Notes under the pieces: model-generated
What the model saw: only the letters and a program-made list of their open reading frames with translations
Database searches by the model: none
What the model was told of the DNA's origin: nothing
Shown: piece by piece, positions 52,541-61,633 of the stretch
How the letters are laid out: each line of letters starts with the position of its first letter
How positions within the stretch are numbered: the first letter of the stretch is position 1
DNA from: Caulobacter vibrioides
GTDB taxonomy: Bacteria > Pseudomonadota > Alphaproteobacteria > Caulobacterales > Caulobacteraceae
DNA length: 64,000 bases
Reading direction: 5' to 3'
NCBI RefSeq assembly: GCF_002858865.1
Contig: NZ_PJRR01000021.1
Coordinates: 1-64,000 of the forward strand
Program-made: the position numbers and the translations under genes

Positions 52541-52669
52541 TGGGTGGAGGCATAGCCCCTGAAATCGCATCCGTCACCGCAAGGCGTTGCGCAAAGGCGC
52601 CTCTCTGACTAACGTCCGCCCCCAATGCCTGACCGGCGGAGGTTCGCTGGTCGTTGGGGAAACGCACAC

Positions 52670-54265
52670 ATGGCCGGAAACAGGCTATTTTTGAAAAAGT
52701 CGATCGCGAGCATCCAGAAGGAGGCCGCGCATAGCCAGCTTAAGCGTACGCTGGGTCCCATCAATCTGATGAGCCTGGGCGTCGGCGCCATCATCGGCGC
52801 CGGCATCTTCGTGCTGACGGGTCAGGTGGCCTCGGCCAACGCCGGCCCCGCCATCATGCTGTCGTTCATCGTCGCGGGCATCGCCTGCGCCCTGGCCGGC
52901 CTGTGCTACGCTGAACTGGCCTCGACCATGCCGGTTTCGGGCTCCGCCTACACCTACGCCTACGGCACCCTGGGCGAGGTTTTCGCCTGGATCATGGGCT
53001 GGCTGCTCGTGCTCGAGTACGGCGTGGCCGCCTCGACCGTGGCGGTCGGCTGGTCGGGCTATGTGGTCAGTACCCTGCACGCACTGGGGATCAACTTCCC
53101 GATGATCCAGGTCGCCGGCGCTGACGCCCCGATGTGGGCGACGCCGCTGATCCAAGCCGTGGCCGCGCCCGGCGGCGGCACGATGTTCGCCATGACCGGC
53201 ACGCTGAACCTGGTGGCCGCCATCGGCATCGCCATGGTCTCGGCCCTGCTGGTGGTCGGCGTCAGCGAGTCCGCCAACGTCAACAACGCCATCGTGGTCA
53301 TCAAGGTGATCGTGCTGGTCACGTTCATCGCGGTCGGCGCGCAGTACATCAATCCGGCCAACTGGCACCCCTTCATCCCCGAGCCGACCGGTCAGCCCGG
53401 CGAGTTCGGCATCGGCGGCATCTTCCGCGGCGCCGCCATCATCTTCTTCGCCTATGTCGGCTTCGAAGCCGTTTCGACCGCCGCCGCCGAGGCCAAGAAC
53501 CCCTCGCGCGACGTGCCGATCGGCATCCTGGGTGCCCTGATCATCTGTACGCTGATCTACATGGCCGTGGCCGCCGTCATGACTGGCGTCGTCCCCTTCC
53601 GTGAACTGGCCAGCCCGGCCCCGATCGCCGTCGCTATCGACCGCATGGGTCTGGAATGGGCCGACATCCCGTACGCCGCGGCTGAGGGCGGCAAGCTGAA
53701 CCTGCTCAGCTTCGCCATCAAGATCGGCGCCATCACGGGTCTGTCGTCGGTTATGCTGGTGCTGTGCTACGGCCAGACCCGCATCTTCTACACCATGGCC
53801 CGCGACGGCCTGCTGCCGAAGGTGTTCGCCGAGATCCACCCCAAGTTCCGCACCCCCTGGCTGGGCACCATCCTGCTGGGCGTGGTGATCGCCATCGCCG
53901 CCTCGTTCCTGCCGATCAGCCTGCTGGGCGATCTGGTGTCGCTGGGCACCGCCGTGGCCTTCTCGATCGTCTGCCTGTCGGTGATCTATCTGCGCATCAA
54001 GCACCCCGACCTGCCGCGTCCGTTCAAGGTGCCGGGCGGCATCTTCACGGCGGCGGCCGGCATCGCGGCCTGCTTGTTCCTGGCCTATCAGAACTTCCAG
54101 CCGATGATCGTTCACGCGATGAACGACAATCCGCTGCCGCTGATGATCCTGGGCGGTTATGCCGCCGTCGGCGCAATCATCTATATCGCCTACGGCTACT
54201 GGCACTCGAAGCTGGCCAAGGGTATCGACATCACCGAAGAGACCGACCCGAACTCGCCCGCCTAG
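52670..54265 (+). CDS. APC superfamily amino acid permease
   Basis: This 531-residue inner-membrane protein has 12 or more helices. The signature first-helix unwound motif GVGAIIGAGIFVLTG is present. Later segments SGSAYTYAYGTLGE, AYVGFEAVSTAAAEAKNPSRDVP (kept as the family pattern) and ARDGLLPKVFAEIHPKFRTP identify the YfnA/CAT-like cationic amino acid transporter group. A GGGGAAA sequence precedes the start and a terminator follows the stop. The substrate is not determinable. Confidence 0.92.
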   Translation: MAGNRLFLKKSIASIQKEAAHSQLKRTLGPINLMSLGVGAIIGAGIFVLTGQVASANAGPAIMLSFIVAGIACALAGLCYAELASTMPVSGSAYTYAYGTLGEVFAWIMGWLLVLEYGVAASTVAVGWSGYVVSTLHALGINFPMIQVAGADAPMWATPLIQAVAAPGGGTMFAMTGTLNLVAAIGIAMVSALLVVGVSESANVNNAIVVIKVIVLVTFIAVGAQYINPANWHPFIPEPTGQPGEFGIGGIFRGAAIIFFAYVGFEAVSTAAAEAKNPSRDVPIGILGALIICTLIYMAVAAVMTGVVPFRELASPAPIAVAIDRMGLEWADIPYAAAEGGKLNLLSFAIKIGAITGLSSVMLVLCYGQTRIFYTMARDGLLPKVFAEIHPKFRTPWLGTILLGVVIAIAASFLPISLLGDLVSLGTAVAFSIVCLSVIYLRIKHPDLPRPFKVPGGIFTAAAGIAACLFLAYQNFQPMIVHAMNDNPLPLMILGGYAAVGAIIYIAYGYWHSKLAKGIDITEETDPNSPA

Positions 54266-54321
54266 GGCGATGGGTGCGGTGTTGACGACGTGAGTTGAGC
54301 AACGCCGTTTCTACGGAAAAC

Positions 54322-54356
54322 GAAGGCCCGGGAGCGATCCCGGGCCTTCTTCATTT
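54322..54356 (+). terminator. Intrinsic terminator after the APC permease
   Basis: A perfect 12-bp stem GAAGGCCCGGGA/TCCCGGGCCTTC with loop GCGA is followed by TTCATTT. It starts 57 bp after the permease stop and ends 44 bp before the next start. Confidence 0.88.
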
Positions 54357-54399
54357 GAGCGGGCCCTGCGTCTATGTTGCGGGCAGCCAAGGAGTTTCC

Positions 54400-55116
54400 A
54401 TGACCCAGACCATGCCGATCGGCGCCGTGATCGCCCCGGTCACCCCGCTGCAGCAGAACTGCACGATCGTCTGGTGCGCCAAGACCCTGAAAGCGGCCGT
54501 GATCGATCCCGGCGGCGAGGTCGACCGTCTGCTCAAGGCCATCGCCGACAAGGGTCTGACCCTGGAGAAGATCTGGATCACCCATGGCCACATGGACCAC
54601 GCCGGCGGCGCGGCCGAACTGAAGGCGCGAGCCGGCGTCCCGATCGAAGGGCCCCACAAGGACGACCAGTTCTGGATCGACCGCATCCAGGACAGCGGCG
54701 AGATGTACGGCATGCCCGAGGCCCGGATCTTCGTCACCGATCGCTGGCTGGACGACGGCGACACGGTCACTCTGGGGGAGACCGAGTTCGAGGTCTTCCA
54801 CTGCCCCGGTCACACGCCCGGGCACGTGGTGTTCTTCCACCGCGAGACCAAGTTCGCCCAGGTCGGCGACGTGCTGTTCCAGGGCTCGATCGGCCGCACA
54901 GACTTTCCGATGGGCAACCACCAGGATCTGATCGATTCCATCACCCAGAAGCTCTGGCCGCTGGGCGAGGATGTTCGCTTCGTGCCGGGTCATGGTCCGA
55001 TGTCGACCTTCGGGGCCGAGCGCCGGGGCAATCCCTTTGTCGGCGATCGCGTGGTCGCGGCGATGAAGGCCCAAGGCGCCGGCTTCACGATCCCGAAGAA
55101 CAATTCCCCCGGCTAG
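54400..55116 (+). CDS. MBL-fold metallo-hydrolase (glyoxalase II-like)
   Basis: This 238-residue soluble hydrolase has the dinuclear metal motif THGHMDHAGG, further metal ligands in FHCPGHTPGHVVF and QVGDVLFQGSIGRTD, and a C-terminal VPGHGPMSTFG His. The pattern matches YcbL/GloB-type hydrolases that cleave thioesters such as S-lactoylglutathione. The start follows AAGGAG at the right distance. It stands alone between a terminator and the two-component operon. Confidence 0.9.
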   Translation: MTQTMPIGAVIAPVTPLQQNCTIVWCAKTLKAAVIDPGGEVDRLLKAIADKGLTLEKIWITHGHMDHAGGAAELKARAGVPIEGPHKDDQFWIDRIQDSGEMYGMPEARIFVTDRWLDDGDTVTLGETEFEVFHCPGHTPGHVVFFHRETKFAQVGDVLFQGSIGRTDFPMGNHQDLIDSITQKLWPLGEDVRFVPGHGPMSTFGAERRGNPFVGDRVVAAMKAQGAGFTIPKNNSPG

Positions 55117-55206
55117 GCAGGCCTGAGACGTCCGGTCGCGGGCTGGGTTGCGCGGCTGTTTCAGCCGTGAAATCTGAACGTGACGGGGGCGTGACAGGAA
55201 ATTCGC

Positions 55207-55971
55207 ATGGAAAACGTCCAAAACGCCGCCCAAAGCGAGCTCGAGGCCGTCCGCGGGGCGCCTTCGCGGATCCTGATCGTCGATGACGATCCGGGCATAC
55301 GCGACGTGGTGTCCGACTTTCTCGCCAAGCACGGCTATGTGGTCGAGACCGCCCAGGATGGCCGCACGATGGAGCAGGTTCTGGCGCGGGGGCCGATCGA
55401 CCTGATCGTGCTCGACGTCATGCTGCCCGGCGAAGACGGCCTGGCCATCTGCCGCCGGCTGTCAGCGACACCCGAAGCGCCCGCCATCATCATGCTGTCG
55501 GCGATGGGCGAGGAAACCGACCGCATCGTCGGCCTGGAGCTGGGCGCCGACGACTATCTGCCCAAGCCCTGCAATCCGCGCGAGCTCTTGGCTCGTGTCC
55601 GCGCCGTGCTGCGTCGCCGCCAGGAGCCGCGCACGGTGGATGACGCGATGGGCGCGGCCTGCGAGTTCGCCGGTTGGCGCCTGGACCTCGTGCGTCGCGA
55701 ACTGCGCTCGCCCCAGTCGATCGTGGTGAACCTGTCCAGCGGCGAGTTCTCGCTGCTGCGCGCCTTCGTCGAGCGTCCCCAGCGCGTCCTCACGCGCGAC
55801 CAGTTGCTGGATCTGGCGCGGGGCCGCGACAGCGACGCCTATGATCGCGCCATCGACGTTCAGATCAGCCGCCTGCGCCGCAAGCTCGATGACGGCGGCG
55901 GCAGCGAGCTGATCCGCACCATCCGCAGCGAAGGCTACATGTTCACCGCCAAGGTCGTGCGCACCCCATGA
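55207..55971 (+). CDS. OmpR-family response regulator
   Basis: This 254-residue protein has a receiver domain with phospho-acceptor Asp70 in LIVLDVMLPGEDG, acidic pocket VDDDPG and Lys in LPKPCNPRE. A C-terminal winged helix (LSSGEFSLLRAFVERPQRVL and VQISRLRRKLDD) binds DNA. It overlaps its cognate sensor kinase gene by 4 bp (ATGA). AGGAAA precedes the start. Likely targets include the EF-hand lipoprotein gene downstream, but that is inferred from position. Confidence 0.95.
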   Translation: MENVQNAAQSELEAVRGAPSRILIVDDDPGIRDVVSDFLAKHGYVVETAQDGRTMEQVLARGPIDLIVLDVMLPGEDGLAICRRLSATPEAPAIIMLSAMGEETDRIVGLELGADDYLPKPCNPRELLARVRAVLRRRQEPRTVDDAMGAACEFAGWRLDLVRRELRSPQSIVVNLSSGEFSLLRAFVERPQRVLTRDQLLDLARGRDSDAYDRAIDVQISRLRRKLDDGGGSELIRTIRSEGYMFTAKVVRTP

Positions 55972-57395
55972 TCCTGTCCCGGCGCGGCGCGCCGCTGTTC
56001 GTTCAGGCGCTGGAACTGGTGATCGTCACCCTGGTGGCGGCCCAGCTGATTTCGATCGCGGTTATCTTCACCCTGCCCCCGCCGCCCCCGGAATTCTATC
56101 GCTCCAGCGAGATCGTCCGGGCGCTCAAGACCGGCCAGCCGGTTCAGCCGCGCGACGGGCGGCTTCTGGTCGTCAAGCAAGACGGCTCGATCCGCGCGGG
56201 CAACCCCGAGACGCCGCGTCGCGCCGACTTCAAGGCCGGTATCGGCAAGGCGCTGGGCGTGCCGGCCAATCGCGTCGAACTGCAGATCGACAACGGCCCG
56301 CGCTTCTTCGTCCGTCGCACGCCGGTCACCCCGCCCAGGCCCGACGCGCCGCCGGCGGGAGCGAATGGTCGGCCAGGCGCGCGCGAGCCCTTCGCTCGTG
56401 AAGGCGGCGCGCCGGGCGGCGGTGACAACGCGCGTAGCGCTCAGGCTCGCGACGAGCCCCTGATCTTTGGCGACTTCAAGGTCGGCGTTCGGCAGAGCGA
56501 CGGCCGCTGGCTGGTCGTCGAACCCAAGCCCACCCTGCGCTTCGACAGCTGGCAGCAACGCATCCTGCTGATCCTGCTGTTGTCGGTGATCGCCGTGACG
56601 CCGCTGGCCTGGCTGTTCGCTCGCCGCCTGGCGCAGCCCATCACCGCTTTCGCCGATGCCGCCGAACGCCTGGGCAAGGATCCTCGCACCCCGCCGCTCA
56701 ACATGACCGGATCGGGCGAGGTGGTGGCCGCCGCCAGCGCCTTCAACATGATGCAGGAGCGTCTGCGCCGCTATGTCGAGGACCGTACGGCCATGGTCGG
56801 CGCGATCGCTCACGACCTGCGCACGCCGCTGACGCGCCTGAAGTTCCGGATTGAGGCGGCGCCCGAAGATATCCGGCCCAAGCTCGCGGCCGATATCGAC
56901 CAGATGGAGGCGATGATCTCCGCCACCCTGGGCTTCGTACGCGACACCAATCGCCCCGCCGAACGCACGAAGCTGGAGCTGTCCTCGCTGCTGGAAAGCG
57001 TGATGGACGAAGCCGCCGAGACGGGCGGCGACGCGACCGTCGAGCGGTCCGAAAAGACCGTGATCGAAGGCGATCCCGTCGCCCTCAAGCGTCTGGTCTC
57101 CAACCTCGTCGAGAACGCCTTGAAGTACGGCGGCCGCGCGCGCGGCAGGGTGTTCTCCGAGGACGGCATGGCGATCATCGAGATCGACGACGACGGCCCC
57201 GGCGTGCCGCCGGCAGAGCTGGAGCGCGTCTTCGAGCCGTTCTATCGCGGTGAGCCGTCACGCAATCGCGAGACGGGCGGCATTGGCCTGGGGCTGGCCG
57301 TGGTCCGCTCGCTGGCCCGGGCGCACGGTGGCGATGTGGTTCTGGCCAACCGTCTGGGCGGCGGCCTGCGCGCCACGGTCAAGCTGCCGGCCTGA
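55968..57395 (+). CDS. Sensor histidine kinase
   Basis: This 475-residue membrane kinase has TM1 at about 10-33, a periplasmic region at about 34-180 with a Pro/Gly/Arg-rich part near residues 120-150, TM2 at about 190-212, HAMP, a dimerisation helix with phospho-acceptor His282 in GAIAHDLRTPLTRLKF, and an ATPase domain (NLVENALKYGG, DDDGPGVPP, GGIGLGLAVVRSL). It is EnvZ-like in layout. It is translationally coupled to the OmpR-type regulator. The signal is unknown; a Ca2+-binding lipoprotein gene follows. Confidence 0.95.
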   Translation: MILSRRGAPLFVQALELVIVTLVAAQLISIAVIFTLPPPPPEFYRSSEIVRALKTGQPVQPRDGRLLVVKQDGSIRAGNPETPRRADFKAGIGKALGVPANRVELQIDNGPRFFVRRTPVTPPRPDAPPAGANGRPGAREPFAREGGAPGGGDNARSAQARDEPLIFGDFKVGVRQSDGRWLVVEPKPTLRFDSWQQRILLILLLSVIAVTPLAWLFARRLAQPITAFADAAERLGKDPRTPPLNMTGSGEVVAAASAFNMMQERLRRYVEDRTAMVGAIAHDLRTPLTRLKFRIEAAPEDIRPKLAADIDQMEAMISATLGFVRDTNRPAERTKLELSSLLESVMDEAAETGGDATVERSEKTVIEGDPVALKRLVSNLVENALKYGGRARGRVFSEDGMAIIEIDDDGPGVPPAELERVFEPFYRGEPSRNRETGGIGLGLAVVRSLARAHGGDVVLANRLGGGLRATVKLPA

Positions 57396-57507
57396 TTGCG
57401 GCGGGAACGGGCCTGGATTGTTTCGACGCCGAGAGGCGCTCGGCCTGTTTGGTCATCTCAAAGCCAAGCTTGTGGTCTCCATGGCGTCACTGCTTGGAGA
57501 CACCCGC

Positions 57508-58236
57508 ATGACGCTTCGCCTGCTAGGCCTGACGGCCGCCCTCGCCACGGTTCTGGCCGCCTGCGCCAGCGCACCGCCCGGGGGTCCTGGCGGACGCCCC
57601 GGACCGCCCGACGATGATGGCCCGCGCCGCGAGGCGGGCGGTCAACAGCTCTTCATCAGCCCTGCGGGAGAGCCTTTCCGCGCCCCGCCCAACGCGCCCT
57701 ATCCCGTCGAGATCTGGTTCGGCGGCGCCGACGCCAACCACGACGGCGCGTTGACCCGCGACGAGTTCGTCGCCGACGCCCTGCGCTTCTTCGCAACGCT
57801 GGATACCGACCGTAGCGGCGTCATCGATGCTTTCGAGGTCTCTGCCTATGAGAACCGCGTCGCGCCGGAGATCCTGGGCGGACCCGCGCCCAGTTCGCTC
57901 CGCCGCGGCCCCATGGGACTTGGACAGGACGGCGGCGGCGAGGCGCCTCGCCGACGGCCTCAGGGCGCGAACGTGCTGCAAGGCGCCGCGTTCTACGGGC
58001 TGATCGCCGAACCGCAGCCGGTTATGGCCTCGGATGGTGACTTCGACCGGCGGATCACGCGCGATGAGGCGACCAAGGCCGCCAAGACCCGCTTCGCACT
58101 GCTGGACACCGACAAAGACGGACAGCTCCGTCTGGCTGAACTGCCCAGGACGCCTGCACAAAGAGGCCTGCGCCAGTCGCGCGACGGCAAGGGGCCAGGT
58201 CGGATGGGCGGCCCCGGTGGCGGGCCGCGCGGCTGA
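57508..58236 (+). CDS. EF-hand lipoprotein
   Basis: This 242-residue protein has a lipoprotein signal ending VLAAC and a Gly/Pro-rich linker, then four EF-hand-like loops: ADANHDGALTRDEF, LDTDRSGVIDAFEV, SDGDFDRRITRDEA and LDTDKDGQLRLAEL. The third loop departs from consensus. The C-terminus is Gly/Arg-rich. It would bind Ca2+ on the periplasmic side of a membrane. It lies about 110 bp downstream of the sensor kinase gene, in the same direction. A GGAG precedes the ATG; another ATG nine codons earlier is less likely. Confidence 0.88.
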   Translation: MTLRLLGLTAALATVLAACASAPPGGPGGRPGPPDDDGPRREAGGQQLFISPAGEPFRAPPNAPYPVEIWFGGADANHDGALTRDEFVADALRFFATLDTDRSGVIDAFEVSAYENRVAPEILGGPAPSSLRRGPMGLGQDGGGEAPRRRPQGANVLQGAAFYGLIAEPQPVMASDGDFDRRITRDEATKAAKTRFALLDTDKDGQLRLAELPRTPAQRGLRQSRDGKGPGRMGGPGGGPRG

Positions 58237-58390
58237 TGCCGCCGCCCCTCCCAGCCGGCCTCGACTAGGTGAGGGTCGCCCGCCTCCCAGGACGGCGGTG
58301 TTTACCCTACGGCGCAATTAGTCGGGCGGATCGGTGAACCGAAAGCGGCTTCACCGGTTAGTTCATTGGAACGCAGAGGAAACGACGCCC

Positions 58391-58543
58391 GTGACCGACC
58401 CCGACGCCCCGCCTCCGATCGAGCCCAAGCCGCCCGAGTACGAGCCCGGCGTCGCCCCCGTCGAGGAGCCCCCGCCCTCTTCACCGGTCGATCCCGCGGA
58501 CGACCGTCCCTATGGCGCGGCCTCCGATGCGTTCCGCCTGTGA
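58391..58543 (+). CDS. Short Pro/Asp/Glu-rich hypothetical protein
   Basis: A GTG with AGAGGA upstream opens a 50-residue acidic, proline-rich frame (VTDPDAPPPIEPKPPEYEPG, ending DDRPYGAASDAFRL) that should be disordered. The ATG version starting at 58334 adds 19 basic residues with little support. It lies just before the KGG-motif gene (23 bp), and both may be stress genes. Coding status is likely but not certain. Confidence 0.55.
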   Translation: MTDPDAPPPIEPKPPEYEPGVAPVEEPPPSSPVDPADDRPYGAASDAFRL

Positions 58544-58566
58544 CCAGTCCCCACGAGGAGCCCCAG

Positions 58567-58773
58567 ATGGACACCGATAGCGAACGTCCCCGCGGCCGTC
58601 GCGGTTTTGCCGCCATGGATCCAGAACGCCGCCGCGAGATCGCCAGGAAGGGCGGCGCCAGCGTTCCCAGCGAGAAACGCAGCTTCGCCAAGGATCGAGA
58701 TCTCGCCGCCAACGCCGGTCGTAAGGGCGGGTCCACCTCGCGCGGCGCACGGCCCGGAGAGCGCTCGCTATAG
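58567..58773 (+). CDS. KGG-motif (Con-10/stress-induced) small protein
   Basis: This 68-residue basic hydrophilic protein has the repeated motif of GsiB/Con-10 stress proteins: MDPERRREIARKGGASVP and RDLAANAGRKGGSTSRG. Such proteins are desiccation- or starvation-induced and mostly disordered; molecular function is unclear. GAGGAG stands before the ATG. Caulobacter-like bacteria commonly carry these under general stress control, though no clear sigma-T promoter is visible here. Confidence 0.85.
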   Translation: MDTDSERPRGRRGFAAMDPERRREIARKGGASVPSEKRSFAKDRDLAANAGRKGGSTSRGARPGERSL

Positions 58774-58836
58774 GCGGCGCAAGCGCTTGGACGCGCCGGC
58801 TCCCAAGGCGGGGTCGGCGCGTTTTCGCATTGGCGC

Positions 58837-59469
58837 TCAGGACCCCGACGCCGTCTCCAGGAGACCGCTGATCATCGCCTGCAGAACCTCCGTCGCGCGC
58901 TTGGGCGACAGCTCCTGATCGCGGCGAAGACGGTGCCAGGCGTCGAAGCTCAGCAGAAGGTCGATGCCTTCAAAGCGGATGCGGTCCTCGGCGATCTCGG
59001 GCGGCAGCTGGCGACGCAGGATCTCTCGCGAAATCTCCACCATCTTGGTGTTGTCGGCCACGAGCGTCGCGGAGCTATGGCGCAGAACCTCGGAGGCGCG
59101 CTTGAAGGGCGCAATCCGTTCGTACGCCCACCCACGGCGCTCGACCAGCTCCAGCACCCGGTCGCGCCAGGTCGCGCCCTTGAACGGTGTGTGGACCAGC
59201 GACATCAGCTCGCCCTCGATCACCGCCGACATCTCGAGATAGAGGCTTTCAAGGTCCTTGAAATGGCGGAAGACGGTCCGCAGTCCGACGTCCGCGCGGG
59301 TGGCGACCAGTTCCGCCGAGGGCGAGATGTCCCCTTCGCGCACCAGATCGAGCATGGCCTGCACGATCCGGGCGCGGCTGTCCTGAGACCGCCGGCGGCG
59401 ACCATCCGCAGCGGGGGCTTCGGGCTCGACATCGGCCCCCGCTTGAAGATAGCGCGGCGCGGAACTCAC
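58837..59469 (-). CDS. TetR family regulator
   Basis: This 210-residue protein has an N-terminal helix-turn-helix (SRARIVQAMLDLVREG and VATRADVGLRTVFRHFKDLE) preceded by about 30 disordered residues, and a ligand-binding domain of unknown specificity. It is followed downstream by the KGG gene end (convergent). The MBL-fold gene ends 64 bp upstream of its start on the same strand. It may act on the MBL/dehalogenase divergent promoter, where a palindrome lies at 60665; that is a hypothesis. Confidence 0.9.
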   Translation of the reverse strand: MSSAPRYLQAGADVEPEAPAADGRRRRSQDSRARIVQAMLDLVREGDISPSAELVATRADVGLRTVFRHFKDLESLYLEMSAVIEGELMSLVHTPFKGATWRDRVLELVERRGWAYERIAPFKRASEVLRHSSATLVADNTKMVEISREILRRQLPPEIAEDRIRFEGIDLLLSFDAWHRLRRDQELSPKRATEVLQAMISGLLETASGS

Positions 59470-59532
59470 GAACGGGACCTCCCTGTGTTCCGCCCTGCTT
59501 AGCTCCGCGACCGGCGCGGGGCCAAGTCCAAT

Positions 59533-60624
59533 CTAGAGGGCGAGCAAGCGGTTGGACCACTTGATCTCTTTCGAGCCGACCGGCAACGAGGCGAAGTCGC
59601 CATCGCGGCCCACCTTGATCGGCCCGTCGAAGATCTCTCGCGAGCGGCCCAGAAACGGACCATCCAGCGCGCGCACCGGCAGCGGCGGGATGATGTGATA
59701 GAACATCAGCGCCCCGACGCCCGCCGCCTTGGCCTCCTCGGCCGCAACCTCCGGAGCGGTGTGGTAGTCGAGAATGTCGTGGAAGATCTTGGCGTAGTTG
59801 TCGCGGCCCATCTTGTCGGCGACCTCTTTCTGGACGGCGACGAGGTTCGGGGCCAGGCCCTCATGCAACAACAGATCCGCGCCCTTGGACGCCTTCACCA
59901 GGCGCTCCGACGGCCCGGTGTCGCCGCTGATCACGACGCTGCGGCCCTTGTATTCGAACCGATAGCCGACCGCGCCCTCGACCGGATGGTGCGCCACGGG
60001 GAAGGCCCAGACCTTCAGGCCAGGCTTCTCCAGCACCAGGACATCCGGCGCCGCCGGGTCCGCCACGAACGGGCGCGGATCGCCGCCAAAGCCCGACGGC
60101 GGCGCGACGGCCTCGCCGTGGTGGGCGATGCGATAGCCGCGATCCAGCGTATAGGCCTGCTCGAAGCCCTGAACGACCTGCTCCAGCCCCTGCGGACCAT
60201 AGACCGGCGTCGGGGTCTTCGAGGCGCCGCCCGCCCAGCGCTGCAACATCAGCTCGCCAAGATCGGCGATGTGGTCGGAGTGGTAGTGGGTGATGAACAC
60301 CGCGCTGACCCGCGGCGGCGGCATGTTCATCAGGAGCAGATTGCGGGTCGAGCCTGACCCGGAGTCGACGACGAACAGGTCCTTGCCCGCGACCACCGCC
60401 ACACAGGGTCCCGACCGCAGCGGGTCAGCCATGGGTGAACCGGCGCCGCAGAGGCCCACATGCAGGCCGTCGGGCAGATCCTGCATCGTGTCGACAGCCA
60501 GGACCTGCTCATAGACCTTGCGCATGGCCGCCTGCGCCAGACGCTCGCGCATCAGCCAGGCGGTCCCAAGACCCACAGCGATCACGCCGGCGGCGACTCC
60601 CAACCCGATCCAGACCTTGCGCAT
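59533..60624 (-). CDS. Membrane-anchored MBL-fold hydrolase (RNase Z/arylsulfatase-like)
   Basis: This 363-residue protein has an N-terminal membrane anchor ([20 protein letters not shown]), then a beta-lactamase fold: [11 protein letters not shown], metal motif [18 protein letters not shown] and late His in [12 protein letters not shown] and YHIIPP. This arrangement resembles RNase Z-type and periplasmic alkylsulfatase-like hydrolases. The anchor implies a periplasmic active site, so an RNA substrate is unlikely. It is divergent from the haloalkane dehalogenase gene. Confidence 0.87.
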   Translation of the reverse strand: MRKVWIGLGVAAGVIAVGLGTAWLMRERLAQAAMRKVYEQVLAVDTMQDLPDGLHVGLCGAGSPMADPLRSGPCVAVVAGKDLFVVDSGSGSTRNLLLMNMPPPRVSAVFITHYHSDHIADLGELMLQRWAGGASKTPTPVYGPQGLEQVVQGFEQAYTLDRGYRIAHHGEAVAPPSGFGGDPRPFVADPAAPDVLVLEKPGLKVWAFPVAHHPVEGAVGYRFEYKGRSVVISGDTGPSERLVKASKGADLLLHEGLAPNLVAVQKEVADKMGRDNYAKIFHDILDYHTAPEVAAEEAKAAGVGALMFYHIIPPLPVRALDGPFLGRSREIFDGPIKVGRDGDFASLPVGSKEIKWSNRLLAL

Positions 60625-60664
60625 CCGCCCTCTCCATCTCGTCCTTGACCCATAGGCGACATAA

Positions 60665-60681
60665 TGGCACTTATAGTGTCA
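60665..60681. promoter_or_regulatory. Palindromic operator candidate between divergent genes
   Basis: TGGCACTTATAGTGTCA is an inverted repeat (core CACT-TAT-AGTG) with one mismatched pair, centred between the divergent MBL-hydrolase and dehalogenase genes. It lies in the only AT-rich patch of an 86-bp gap. Size and placement fit a dimeric TetR- or MarR-type operator. Confidence 0.55.
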
Positions 60682-60710
60682 ATATAAATTTCGACGGGCG
60701 GAGGAAATCC

Positions 60711-61619
60711 ATGGACGTGTTGCGAACGCCGGATGAGCGGTTTGAAGGCCTGGCGGACTGGAGCTTCGCGCCGCACTACACCGAGGTGACCGACGCGGAC
60801 GGTACGGCCCTGCGCATCCACCATGTCGACGAGGGCCCGAAGGATCAGCGGCCGATCCTGCTGATGCACGGCGAACCGTCCTGGGCCTATCTCTACCGCA
60901 AGGTGATCGCCGAACTGGTCGCCAAGGGCCATCGCGTCGTCGCGCCGGACCTGGTGGGTTTCGGCCGGTCCGACAAACCCGCCAAGCGGACCGACTACAC
61001 CTACGAGCGCCACGTGGCCTGGATGAGCGCGTGGCTGGAACAGAACGACCTGAAGGACATCGTGCTGTTCTGCCAGGACTGGGGCGGCCTGATCGGCCTG
61101 CGCCTGGTAGCAGCGTTCCCGGAGCGCTTCTCCGCCGTCGTGGTTTCCAATACCGGCCTGCCGATCGGCGTCGGCAAGAGCGAGGGCTTCGAGGCCTGGC
61201 TGAACTTCAGCCAGAACACGCCGGAGCTGCCGGTCGGCTTCATCCTGAACGGCGGTACGGCGCGCGATCTCTCCGACGCCGAGCGCGCCGCCTATGACGC
61301 GCCCTTCCCGGACGAAAGCTACAAGGAAGGCGCGCGGATCTTCCCCGCCCTGGTGCCGATCACGCCGGAGCACGCCTCGGTCGAGGAGAACAAGGCCGCT
61401 TGGGCCGTGCTTGAGACGTTCGACAAGCCCTTCGTCACCGCGTTCAGCGACGCCGATCCGATCACGCGCGGCGGCGAAGCGATGTTCCTGGCCCGCGTTC
61501 CGGGAACCAAGAACGTGGCCCACACCACGCTGAAAGGCGGCCACTTCGTGCAGGAAGACAGCCCCGTCGAGATCGCCGCCCTGCTGGACGGCCTCGTCGC
61601 CGGCCTGCCGCAAGCTTAA
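60711..61619 (+). CDS. Haloalkane dehalogenase
   Basis: This 302-residue alpha/beta hydrolase cleaves carbon-halogen bonds. The oxyanion/halide motif is [12 protein letters not shown], nucleophile Asp is in FCQDWGG with halide-binding Trp next to it, catalytic Asp in AFSDADPIT and catalytic His in [16 protein letters not shown] with Glu and the acid after strand 7 are typical of DhlA-like (HLD-I) enzymes. GGAGGAAA precedes the start. A DUF1330 gene follows in the same direction after 14 bp. Confidence 0.9.
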   Translation: MDVLRTPDERFEGLADWSFAPHYTEVTDADGTALRIHHVDEGPKDQRPILLMHGEPSWAYLYRKVIAELVAKGHRVVAPDLVGFGRSDKPAKRTDYTYERHVAWMSAWLEQNDLKDIVLFCQDWGGLIGLRLVAAFPERFSAVVVSNTGLPIGVGKSEGFEAWLNFSQNTPELPVGFILNGGTARDLSDAERAAYDAPFPDESYKEGARIFPALVPITPEHASVEENKAAWAVLETFDKPFVTAFSDADPITRGGEAMFLARVPGTKNVAHTTLKGGHFVQEDSPVEIAALLDGLVAGLPQA

Positions 61620-61633
61620 CCGGGAGCGTTTCG

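Noticed and set aside
49970-52555. 861-codon plus-strand frame opposite hrpB
   Set aside because: It is an antisense shadow of hrpB caused by high GC at third positions; the minus strand carries all helicase motifs.
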